A DNA stretch of 32,671 bases from Candidatus Zipacnadia bacterium (GTDB taxonomy: Bacteria; Armatimonadota; Zipacnadia; Zipacnadales; Zipacnadaceae): contig JALGVG010000011.1 of NCBI GenBank assembly GCA_029819875.1, positions 1-32,671 of the forward strand, written 5' to 3'. Each line of letters starts with the position of its first letter. The stretch's first letter is position 1. The translations under genes were made by a program, and so were the position numbers. The notes below the pieces were generated by a model, which was given only the letters and a program-made list of their open reading frames with translations, was not told the origin of the DNA and searched no databases. Below are positions 17,814-26,060 of this stretch, one piece after another.

Positions 17814-18985
17814 TGCCGCCCGCCCTCCCTGTTGGGCACGAACTCCTCGGGCGGCTGCGTGCGAAGCTCAAAGGCATACTCCAGGGCATCACAAATCCGC
17901 TGCGCGGCACGGCCGTCGCCATACGGACATCCTCCGCTGGTCATGGCCTGATAAGCCGCCGGGCTGGTCAGCAGCTCATCGGCTGCCGCCACGATGGCCT
18001 CGGTTTCCGTGCCTACCAGTTTCGCCACGCCGGCCTCGATACCCTCCGGCCGCTCCGTGGTGTCCCTTGTCACCAGGACGGGTATGCCCAGGGCGGGGCC
18101 TTCTTCTTGAAGGCCGCCGGAATCGGTGATGATAAGATCGGCCCGCGACAGCAGCGGCACGAACGTCAGGTAATCGGGCGGCTCGCACAACACCACCCGC
18201 TCGGTGCCGTCGAGGATTTCGTGCACGGCATCGTGTACCGCGGGGTTGGGATGCACGGGGTAAAGGATGGTGACATCCGCATGCTTTTGCACAATCTGCT
18301 GGAGGGCCTCGCAAATCCGGGTCAACGGCACCCCCAGGTTCTCGCGGCGGTGGGCGGTAACCAGCACCAGCCGGCCGGGGAGGTCCTCCACCCACCCGAA
18401 CTCGGTTTCGCGCAGCGGAGGGGCGATTTCACAAATCGTCCGCAAGGCGTCCACCACCGGATTGCCGGTGACGAAGATAGCCGCAGGGCTTACGCGGGCG
18501 GCCAGCAGGTTGGCACGCGCCAGAGGCGTGGCGGCAAAATGCAAGTCGGCAAGCTGGCTGGTAAGCCTGCGGTTGATCTCCTCCGGATAGGGAGAGAACT
18601 TGTCGCCGGTGCGCAGGCCGGCTTCCACGTGCCCCACGAGCACATGCTGGTAGAACGCCGCCAGGCTAGCGGCGAACACCGTCGTGGTGTCGCCCTGCAC
18701 CAGGATTACGTCGGGCCGCAACTGCCTCAGAACCGGCTCAAGTCGCTGCAGCACCCGGCAGGTAACCTCCGTCAGGCTCTGGCCTTCCTGCATCACGTCC
18801 AGGTCGGCCGCCGGTTCCATGCCGAACACCCCCAGCATCTGGTCCAGCATCTGGCGGTGCTGGGCGGTGACGACTATGTTGGTGTGAAACTTGTCGGCAC
18901 GGCGCGTCAACTCGGCGTAAATGGGAGCCAGCTTGATTGTTTCAGGCCTGGTGCCGAAAACCAGGGTAACCCTCACTCTGCTCAT
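17810..18985 (-). CDS. wecB: UDP-N-acetylglucosamine 2-epimerase (non-hydrolyzing)
   Basis: VTLVFGTRPETIKLAPIYAEL, VQGDTTTVFAASLAAFYQ, VGHVEAGLRTGDKFSPYPEEINRRLTS, LITDSGGLQEEGPALGIPVLVTRDTTERPEGIEAG. Start trimmed to the ATG overlapping the wecA stop (ATGA). Confidence 0.96.
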   Translation of the reverse strand: MSRVRVTLVFGTRPETIKLAPIYAELTRRADKFHTNIVVTAQHRQMLDQMLGVFGMEPAADLDVMQEGQSLTEVTCRVLQRLEPVLRQLRPDVILVQGDTTTVFAASLAAFYQHVLVGHVEAGLRTGDKFSPYPEEINRRLTSQLADLHFAATPLARANLLAARVSPAAIFVTGNPVVDALRTICEIAPPLRETEFGWVEDLPGRLVLVTAHRRENLGVPLTRICEALQQIVQKHADVTILYPVHPNPAVHDAVHEILDGTERVVLCEPPDYLTFVPLLSRADLIITDSGGLQEEGPALGIPVLVTRDTTERPEGIEAGVAKLVGTETEAIVAAADELLTSPAAYQAMTSGGCPYGDGRAAQRICDALEYAFELRTQPPEEFVPNREGGRQ

Positions 18986-19920
18986 CGGAACCAAATCCCC
19001 AATGCCACTGCGCATAGCGCGATCGAGATTGCATATATCACCAACACCGCCTGGGTCATGCTCAGGCCGCGAGCCAGCAGGCGGTGATGAAAGTGCGACT
19101 TGTCCGCGTTGTAAATGGGCTGCCGACGGCGCGCGCGGCGGAACACGGTTACGACTGCATCACCCAGGGGCACTCCCAGCACCAGCAGGGGGACGACAAC
19201 GGCCAGCACGGTCGTGCTCTTGAAAGCGCCTATGACCGATATGCAGGCCAGCACAAAGCCCAGGAACATCGCACCGGTATCCCCCATGAAGATGCGGGCG
19301 GGCGCGAAATTGTAGGGAAGAAATCCCAGGCAAGCCGCAGCCAGCGCGGCCCCCATGACCGCCACCGTCGGCATGTGGGCACTTGCCGCCATTATCGTCA
19401 GCGTAGTGGCGGCGATGGCGCAGACGCCGGCCGCCAGGCCATCCAGCCCGTCGAGCCAGTTGATGGCGTTGATGACAAATATTATCCACAGCACCGTCAG
19501 GGGCCCTGACAGCCAGCCGACAGCCAGGTAATGCTGGCCGGGGAGCAGGGCCAGTGGGTTGGTCAATCCCTCGATGCGTACTCCCCACTGGAACGCTATC
19601 ACGGCGACCAGGAACTGCCCGATGAGCCGCGGGGCGGGGTGGAGGCTGTAAATATCATCAAGCAGGCACAGGAGCAATAACAGCGTGGAAGCAATGAACA
19701 TGCCCAGCTGGGTGCGCCCCGGCGGCCAGGCAACTGCTGCAACCGCCAGCCAGAAGGCGATGTAGATGGCTACGCCCCCTGCCGTCGGGACCAGGCGCTT
19801 GTGGACGCGGCGCTCACTGGGGCGGTCAACTATGCCGGTGCGCTGAGCCAACCGCTGTACGACAGGGGTCAGAAGCAAACTACATACAAGCGCGATGCCG
19901 GCACCTACCAGCGGCGTCAC
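18982..19920 (-). CDS. wecA: Undecaprenyl-phosphate GlcNAc-1-phosphate transferase family (MraY/WecA-like)
   Basis: 312 aa; [73 protein letters not shown]. Confidence 0.93.
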   Translation of the reverse strand: MTPLVGAGIALVCSLLLTPVVQRLAQRTGIVDRPSERRVHKRLVPTAGGVAIYIAFWLAVAAVAWPPGRTQLGMFIASTLLLLLCLLDDIYSLHPAPRLIGQFLVAVIAFQWGVRIEGLTNPLALLPGQHYLAVGWLSGPLTVLWIIFVINAINWLDGLDGLAAGVCAIAATTLTIMAASAHMPTVAVMGAALAAACLGFLPYNFAPARIFMGDTGAMFLGFVLACISVIGAFKSTTVLAVVVPLLVLGVPLGDAVVTVFRRARRRQPIYNADKSHFHHRLLARGLSMTQAVLVIYAISIALCAVALGIWFR

Positions 19921-20414
19921 AAGTCCTCGCCCACCTCATCTTCCGGATGCCATTGCACCATCTCAATGCCCGCTTCCCGCAGCAAGCTATGTGCCAAGTC
20001 GTCGGGATATTCGCCCTCGAACACGATGCGGCGGACGTTGGCGTTGATGAGCATCTTGGCACATACCACGCAGGGATGAGTGGTGGTATAACAGGTCACA
20101 TTTTCCAGCTTGACGCCATGGATTGCTGCCTGGATGATGGCATTCTGCTCGGCGTGCAAGCCCCTGCACAGCTCCTGGCGCTCGCCGGAAGGGATACCCA
20201 GTTTGTCGCGGTAGCATCCGCCAAGCTCCGCACAGTGGGGGAGGTGTTGAGGTGCTCCGTTGTAGCCGGTGGCCAGAATGCGGCGGTCGGATACCAGGAT
20301 CGCGCCCACGTGGCGCCGCAAGCAGGTCGAACGCTTGGCCACAACGTGGCAAATCTCCATAAAGTACGCGTCCCACGAGGGACGCCTGTCAGGTACCGGT
20401 TGTTTTTTCTCCAT
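19917..20414 (-). CDS. dCMP deaminase family protein (ComEB-like)
   Basis: 165 aa; [13 protein letters not shown] and [22 protein letters not shown] deaminase zinc motifs. Confidence 0.92.
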   Translation of the reverse strand: MEKKQPVPDRRPSWDAYFMEICHVVAKRSTCLRRHVGAILVSDRRILATGYNGAPQHLPHCAELGGCYRDKLGIPSGERQELCRGLHAEQNAIIQAAIHGVKLENVTCYTTTHPCVVCAKMLINANVRRIVFEGEYPDDLAHSLLREAGIEMVQWHPEDEVGEDL

Positions 20415-20432
20415 TGGTCTATACAGGCTTGG

Positions 20433-20870
20433 TCAGATGATCTCGGCCATCTTCTGGCGCCTGCGAAGATGGCGCTGCTCGGAAGAGGGGCTGGCGGTCA
20501 GGAACGTCTCCACGAGTTGCTGTGCCAGCCCCGGCCCCACCACGCGGCCGCCGAAACACAAGACGTTGGCGGCATTGTGTTCGCGGGCCATGCGGGCACT
20601 GTAACAGTCGCTGCACACTGCCGCGTATACGCCGCGCACCTTGTTGGCGGTCATAGCCATACCGATGCCGGTCCCGCAGATAAGCACCCCCACGTCCACC
20701 TTCTCATCAGCCACCGCTCGCGCCACCTGGACCGCGATGTCGGGATAGTCCACCGGTTCGGTGCTGTCCACGCCGAAATCAACCACTTCGTGCCCTAGTT
20801 GCCTGATTGCGTCAATCACCGGCCCGCGCAGGACATATCCACCATGGTCATTTCCCAAAGCGACGCGCAT
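20433..20870 (-). CDS. rpiB: Ribose 5-phosphate isomerase B
   Basis: MRVALGNDHGGYVLRG, VGVLICGTGIGMAMTANKVRGVYAAVCSDCYSARMAREHNAANVLCFGGRVVG; SD AGGTGA 6 nt before the ATG at 20870. Confidence 0.95.
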   Translation of the reverse strand: MRVALGNDHGGYVLRGPVIDAIRQLGHEVVDFGVDSTEPVDYPDIAVQVARAVADEKVDVGVLICGTGIGMAMTANKVRGVYAAVCSDCYSARMAREHNAANVLCFGGRVVGPGLAQQLVETFLTASPSSEQRHLRRRQKMAEII

Positions 20871-20898
20871 TGTATCACCTGCAGGATAGAATTCCACG

Positions 20899-20926
20899 AA
20901 AAAGGCCCCCTGCCCAGCAGGAGGCC
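20899..20926 (-). terminator. Intrinsic terminator downstream of the histidine kinase
   Basis: Minus strand GGCCTCCTGC-TGG-GCAGGGGGCC-TTTTT (10 bp including one G-U). Confidence 0.85.
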
Positions 20927-20958
20927 CGCCTGGATATTCGGGCCATCAGCGCACTGTT

Positions 20959-22659
20959 TTACTCCTCGGCAGACTTCACTTGGGCTTCTTTCGGCAGCCG
21001 CACGCTAAAGGTCGAGCCTTTGCCCACCTCGGTCCAAGCCAGCCAGACGTCGCCGCCGTGCGCTTGCGCAAGGTGCTTGACCAGATACAACCCGATGCCG
21101 GTTCCCTTGACCGCCTTGTGACCGGCGTCATCATCAACCATGTGGAAACGCTCGAAGATCTTGTCGCGGTGCTGCTCGGGCACGCCCAGCCCCTCGTCGG
21201 TGATATCCAGCCGGATGGTTTCGCCCTCGTCCTCGGCCGTGACCGTCACCGTGCCGCCGTCGGGAGAGTACTTGACCGCGTTGCCCACCAGGTTGTCCAG
21301 TATCTGGACGACCTTGTCTGCGTCGGCCGTGATGGTCGGAAAGTCCGGCGGGACTTTGCTTACCAGCTTGTGTCTGTGCGTGTACTGCTGCTGTATCTCC
21401 AGGACGCGGTTGACGGTTTCGTAGATATTGACAGTGGTTATCTGCATCTCCAGGGCACGGCCGGACTCGATGCGCGATATGTTGAGCAGGTCGCTTATCA
21501 GGCGCGTGAGGCGGTCGCATTCCTGGTCGATTATCTCGTAGAACTCGCGCCGTGTCTCAGCATCGTAAAGCTCTTCATTCGGATCGTCAAGCAGGGTGGA
21601 GATGAATCCCTTGATGGAGGTCAACGGAGTACGCAGTTCGTGGGAGACGGTCGAGACGAACGCGGTCTTCATGCGCTCGACCTGGCGGATTTCGGTGATA
21701 TCGCTGAAGATAGCGACCACGCTGTCGGCCTGGTGGTTTTCGCCCGCCATCAGGCTTGTCTCAACCCTGTAGATGCGATGCTTGTCCGGGAAGTCTATTT
21801 CCCGCGACATTTCGGAGCGCTGTTGTAGGCTGTCGCGGAACAGGGACTTCAAGACAGGAACGGGTATTACCTCGTCAAATGGCTCGCCCACGTATTGTTC
21901 ATTGTCATCGTCCAGCCCTAGCATTTCACAGGCGAACTTGTTGATGAGGCGAATCTTGCCTTGATTGTTCACTACCATAACGCCGGCATGGATGCTTTCA
22001 AAGGTGGCCTCCAGGCGCTCTTTCTCTTCGGTCAACTCGATGTAAAGCTGGGCATTGTTGATAACCGCCGCCGCCTGCTCGGCCAACATCTCCAACAAGC
22101 GCACGTCGTCGTCGTTGAATTCCTGCTCGTAGCGCTTGTTGAAGGCGTGCATGACGCCGATAACGCGCTCTTGGACGACACGCTCTTCATCGTCCCGCTG
22201 CTTGATCGTCAGGGGGGCACAGATTCCGTTGCGCACTCCCAGCATCTCCGCCTTGTCTCTGAGAATGTGGGGGGCGGAGGCTACGTCGTTGAAGCTGGCA
22301 GACTGGCCGCTCCGGTAGACCCAGCCTGTTATGCCCTCGTCGGGAGTGATTCTGAGCTGTGAGGCTTGCTCTTCGGTGATACCCAAGGCCGGCGGCAGGA
22401 CGGTCAGCTCCCCCGCCTCCGCCTGGTAGACCATCGTCACGACCTTCTCGGCCTGGACGATCATGGCGATCTTGTTGATCAGCCGTGAGAGGGTCTGCCG
22501 CAACTCCGGCCGCGTCATGATGACCTGGGGCATCTCGGCCATCGCGGAGGCCGTTTGCAGCTCACCTTCGAGTTCCCGGATCTTGCCTTGGAGTTCGGCA
22601 ACAACCGTCCGGTATCGTTCAAGTTCTTTGCGCAACTGGACAGAATCCTCAGGGGTCAC
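20959..22659 (-). CDS. Soluble sensor histidine kinase (coiled coil, GAF, PAS, HisKA, HATPase_c)
   Basis: 566 aa; FVSTVSHELRTPLTSIKGF (H box), ILDNLVGNAVKYSPDGG, GTGIGLYLVKHLAQAHGG; no hydrophobic TM segments seen. Confidence 0.93.
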   Translation of the reverse strand: MTPEDSVQLRKELERYRTVVAELQGKIRELEGELQTASAMAEMPQVIMTRPELRQTLSRLINKIAMIVQAEKVVTMVYQAEAGELTVLPPALGITEEQASQLRITPDEGITGWVYRSGQSASFNDVASAPHILRDKAEMLGVRNGICAPLTIKQRDDEERVVQERVIGVMHAFNKRYEQEFNDDDVRLLEMLAEQAAAVINNAQLYIELTEEKERLEATFESIHAGVMVVNNQGKIRLINKFACEMLGLDDDNEQYVGEPFDEVIPVPVLKSLFRDSLQQRSEMSREIDFPDKHRIYRVETSLMAGENHQADSVVAIFSDITEIRQVERMKTAFVSTVSHELRTPLTSIKGFISTLLDDPNEELYDAETRREFYEIIDQECDRLTRLISDLLNISRIESGRALEMQITTVNIYETVNRVLEIQQQYTHRHKLVSKVPPDFPTITADADKVVQILDNLVGNAVKYSPDGGTVTVTAEDEGETIRLDITDEGLGVPEQHRDKIFERFHMVDDDAGHKAVKGTGIGLYLVKHLAQAHGGDVWLAWTEVGKGSTFSVRLPKEAQVKSAEE

Positions 22660-22767
22660 AGCACTTCGCCTTTCCTACCAGCGCTTGCGCGAATCGCGGT
22701 CGGCGCCCTGTGGGGCTGGCCGGTCAAGTGTGCCACCTGTCCGCGCCCCCAAGGACGATAACTCTGC

Positions 22768-23142
22768 TCAACGCCGCCGTCCCTCGCGCGCACGCCTGCA
22801 CTCACTCTGTTTTTGATTGCTCTTTTTCATGAAGCTCTCGAGGCGCTTTTCGAAAGCCTCGTCAATACCGCGCCGACTCCGGGGCGGAGACGGTGCATTA
22901 GGGGCTGTAGGGTTGGCCTGCTTGATTGACAATTCGAAACGCCCGGGTTCCTTGCGAACCAGTACCTTTACCTTGACCTGGTCTCCTTCATGCAGGTAAT
23001 CCGTTACATTCCGGACGTACTCGTCGGCTATCTCGGAAATATGTACCAGACCCGACTCGCCTTCCTCCAACTCCACGATGGCACCATACTTAAGCAGCTT
23101 CACGACGCGTCCGTCAACTATGTCACCAGGATTTGTGGGCAT
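22768..23142 (-). CDS. S1 RNA-binding domain protein (YabR/YugI-like)
   Basis: MPTNPGDIVDGRVVKLLKYGAIVELEEGESGLVHISEIADEYVRNVTDYLHEGDQVKVKVLVRKEPGRFELSIKQA; start trimmed to MPTNPGD. Confidence 0.92.
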   Translation of the reverse strand: MPTNPGDIVDGRVVKLLKYGAIVELEEGESGLVHISEIADEYVRNVTDYLHEGDQVKVKVLVRKEPGRFELSIKQANPTAPNAPSPPRSRRGIDEAFEKRLESFMKKSNQKQSECRRAREGRRR

Positions 23143-23218
23143 GAACTTTCTACTCTCTGTTTGGCGATGACCACCTGTCAGGTGGCCGTTTGTGCCGACT
23201 GATAAGGACTGACTATGA

Positions 23219-23247
23219 ATTATACTAGCGCCCCTATGTGGTGTCAA
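23219..23247 (-). promoter_or_regulatory. Consensus sigma70 promoter for the S1-domain gene
   Basis: Minus strand TTGACA (23247-23242), 17-nt spacer, TATAAT (23224-23219); both hexamers perfect. Confidence 0.85.
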
Positions 23248-23262
23248 GCACATTGGCTGTGC

Positions 23263-23291
23263 TTGTTCCTGGTAAGAAATTATGTTATACT
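23263..23291 (+). promoter_or_regulatory. Promoter for the MarR-family gene
   Basis: TTGTTC (23263-23268), 17-nt spacer, TGTTATACT with -10 at 23286-23291 (extended -10). Confidence 0.7.
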
Positions 23292-23341
23292 GTTAAGTAA
23301 TAACTTGAATGTATTTACGCACCCACAGGAGGGACTAAGCG

Positions 23342-23902
23342 TTGTCATCCACAGCGGAACGCTACTGCAGTCATGCCGACCGGCTGTGCAGGTTATTCTG
23401 TAACGTGGTCGGCGAGGTGGTGGCCGGCCAGGCTATTCGTGAGGCTACGGATGGCGCAATAACCAAATCGCAGTTTGCCGGCCTGGAATTCATCTACCTG
23501 CATCCCTCCTGCTGCATAAAGGACCTTGCCAGGGGGCTGGGTGTAAGCCACCCGGCGGCGGTAAAACTGGTGGAACGCCTGGTTGCCCGGCAATTCGTGC
23601 GCCGCAGGATCTCGGCCACGGATCGGCGCGTCGTTCAGTTACGGCCCACAGCGATGGGCGCGCGCCTGGTGAAACTTGTTCAGCAGCGGCGCGCACAGCT
23701 TACAGAGCAGGTGCTCGATGCCATGGCCGAGGGAACCGGGCAGCGGCTGCTGGAGGCGATGACAAATTTCGTGCGCTCGGCAATTCAACTGAGCAAGGGG
23801 CAACAGCTATCCATCTGCTTGCATTGCGGCGTTGCGCACGACGACGAATGCCCGGTACACAAGGCCGAGGCGTGGCTGGGCGTCGAAAGCCACATCAAAT
23901 AG
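23342..23902 (+). CDS. MarR-family transcriptional regulator with Cys-rich C-terminal tail
   Basis: 186 aa, TTG start with AGGAGG SD (23327-23332); wHTH CCIKDLARGLGVSHPAAVKLVERLVARQFVRRRISATDRRVVQLRPTAMGARLV; tail ICLHCGVAHDDECPVH. Confidence 0.88.
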   Translation: MSSTAERYCSHADRLCRLFCNVVGEVVAGQAIREATDGAITKSQFAGLEFIYLHPSCCIKDLARGLGVSHPAAVKLVERLVARQFVRRRISATDRRVVQLRPTAMGARLVKLVQQRRAQLTEQVLDAMAEGTGQRLLEAMTNFVRSAIQLSKGQQLSICLHCGVAHDDECPVHKAEAWLGVESHIK

Positions 23903-23911
23903 CCGGCACAT

Positions 23912-24631
23912 TCACCGGCAAGCGGAATCCCCAGGTCCTGCCTGCTCTCCTTCCCCTTTAAGCAGCGCAACCGCCTCAAATAACCTCGCAAGCCGCGAGG
24001 CGGATTTTTTACCCGGACTTTCTTCCACGCGACTGGAGACATCGAATCCCGCCGGCCTGACTACACGCCACGCCTCCATGAGGTTGTCTGCGCCGATGCC
24101 GCCCGCCAACATGACAGGAAGCGGGCTGGCCGCCACGACTTTGGCCGCTAGGCTCCAATCCGAGGGCTGTCCCGTACCACCCACTCCGCTCTTTGTTGCA
24201 GTGTCCAAAACAATCATGGCGCAGCCGGCATCTCGATAGGCGCGGACATCGCGCAACAAGTCGGCAGCCGCCGCCTGCGGGTCCGCGGCCAGCGGCGGCA
24301 CTCCCAGGGCCTTCCACACTGCCACGCCTGCAGGCAGCTTGCGGCACAGGGAAGCGATAAACTGGGGATGCTCGCGGCCGTGCAGTTGAAGGGCGGCAGG
24401 TTGCAAGGCTTCGGCGAGGGCTGTCAGTCGTTCAGATTTGAGGTCTTCCGTCACGATTACGGCCTTCTTCTGCGCGTGACGACGCAGGTACCTGGCCGCC
24501 TGCAGGCTCAGATTGCGGGGCGAGCGAGGGATGTCAATGATCATGCCCACGTAATCGGCACCTAGTGCGAGCGCCAGGCGCAGATCGGCAATCGTGGTCA
24601 ATCCGCAGATCTTCACAAGTGGCCTGGACAT
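23912..24631 (-). CDS. trpF: Phosphoribosylanthranilate isomerase
   Basis: VKICGLTTIADLRLALALGADYVGMI, IVLDTATKSGVGGTGQPSDW, VMLAGGIGADNL, FDVSSRVEESPGKKS; catalytic Cys and Asp present. Confidence 0.93.
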   Translation of the reverse strand: MSRPLVKICGLTTIADLRLALALGADYVGMIIDIPRSPRNLSLQAARYLRRHAQKKAVIVTEDLKSERLTALAEALQPAALQLHGREHPQFIASLCRKLPAGVAVWKALGVPPLAADPQAAAADLLRDVRAYRDAGCAMIVLDTATKSGVGGTGQPSDWSLAAKVVAASPLPVMLAGGIGADNLMEAWRVVRPAGFDVSSRVEESPGKKSASRLARLFEAVALLKGEGEQAGPGDSACR

Positions 24632-24638
24632 CGGGTTC

Positions 24639-25919
24639 CTACCCACCACCTACTACTTGAATATCCCGGACGCGAACGGTGGGCATTATCTGGCCCGGTT
24701 CGGAGCGATAATCCGAGGAGATGGCATCGATCTTGCCCAGCAGTTCGAATATGTCGCTTCCCACCATCGTCGTGGTTATCGGGTAGGCAAGTTCGCCCTT
24801 TTCGATCTTGAATCCGAAATCAATGGTGGCCGAGATGTCGCCGGTTACCGGGTCGGGGGTGAGACCTGCTGCATTGATGTAGATACCTTCGTCCAGCTCG
24901 GCGATAAGTTCGGCCTCCGTCTTGTCGCCGAGCGTGGGCACCAGGTTGCTGGTTGTGATGCCTCCTCCCCAGGCTGCGTGTGCCGTGTTCTCAACACCCG
25001 CCTTGTTGGCGGTGTACGAATTGTGAAGATAGGTGGTCAGCACGCCGCGATCCAGCAGCGTCAGCCGCCTCTTGGGCACGCCCTCGCCGTCATAGGCGGT
25101 TGACGCCAGCCCCGCGGGGATGAACGGATCCTCGGTGACTGTGACAACCTCGCTGGCGATCTGCGTGCCTTCTCTGCCGACCATGCAGGAGCGGCCGCGC
25201 TGCACGCTCTCGGCATTGGCTGCCGCAATCGCGCTGGCAATCACCCCCATGCCGGCAAACGGCCCCAGCACCAGCGGCAGACGAGCTGTGGCAACCTTCC
25301 TGGCACCTAGAAACCGCAACGCCTCTGTAGTAGCCTTGGTGCCTAGTCCCTGGGGCTCAAAGTCAAGCAGGCGCCGCGCCACGTCCTGGTCGAAATAGCT
25401 TCCCACGTCATCGCCCCGTTGCACGACTGCGAAATAACCCAACTGTACGTGTGTGCCCCGGCGCTGCACGGCCACGCCCGTGGAGCTGGCCAGCGCCATC
25501 TCGCTGACAACCAGGTCACCTCCGCCTGAGAGGGCCACATCCGGGGCAACGGCCCGTGCTTCCTCGATTCCCTGGCTGCACCAGCGCACCACCTCCGCCG
25601 CCGCCAGCCCGGCCAGCTTGTCATCAAACAGGCCCTCTATCTGCGCCTGGGCGGCGGCCGGCGAGGGAAGGGCGACAAAGTCGGGGTCCGGGTGGGTGGC
25701 GCGCGCCAACTCCACGGCATTTTCCGCGCAGCGGCGTGCAGCTTCTTCACCCAATCTGCGGGTCGTGGCAAAGCCCACTCCCCCGTTTATGAACGCCCGC
25801 ACCCGCACGGTGTAGTCACGCACCACCTCGCACTCCCTAATGCTCGTTTTCTCAACAATGACACCGATTTGCCGGCTGGTGCCGCAGAGCGCCTCTGCCC
25901 ACTCGGCGCCCGCCTTCAC
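24639..25919 (-). CDS. pmbA: TldE/PmbA-family protein (metalloprotease subunit)
   Basis: MKAGAEWAEAL, LPLVLGPFAGMGVIASAIAAANAESVQRGRSCMVGREG, YLHNSYTANKAGVENTAHA; adjacent to tldD. The true N-terminus is probably upstream of the ORF-track GTG (see findings). Confidence 0.93.
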   Translation of the reverse strand: MKAGAEWAEALCGTSRQIGVIVEKTSIRECEVVRDYTVRVRAFINGGVGFATTRRLGEEAARRCAENAVELARATHPDPDFVALPSPAAAQAQIEGLFDDKLAGLAAAEVVRWCSQGIEEARAVAPDVALSGGGDLVVSEMALASSTGVAVQRRGTHVQLGYFAVVQRGDDVGSYFDQDVARRLLDFEPQGLGTKATTEALRFLGARKVATARLPLVLGPFAGMGVIASAIAAANAESVQRGRSCMVGREGTQIASEVVTVTEDPFIPAGLASTAYDGEGVPKRRLTLLDRGVLTTYLHNSYTANKAGVENTAHAAWGGGITTSNLVPTLGDKTEAELIAELDEGIYINAAGLTPDPVTGDISATIDFGFKIEKGELAYPITTTMVGSDIFELLGKIDAISSDYRSEPGQIMPTVRVRDIQVVGGG

Positions 25920-26060
25920 GGCGCTTTCGACGGCAAGTTGAGCGATATCTTGCTCCTTGAGTGCAATTTGTTCTTGTTTGCGACAAGGCGGTCAGCATAG
26001 CCGGGCCCACGGGCTTGCAGCAGACGCAAAGTGACCCGGTTGCGGCAGCTCCGGCCTCAC

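Noticed and set aside
18107-19087. 326-aa plus-strand ORF opposite wecB
   Set aside because: Shadow ORF; wecB and the ATGA overlaps explain the region.
19492-19500. Perfect DnaA box TTATCCACA
   Set aside because: Single copy inside the conserved wecA coding sequence; no cluster or AT-rich unwinding element nearby.
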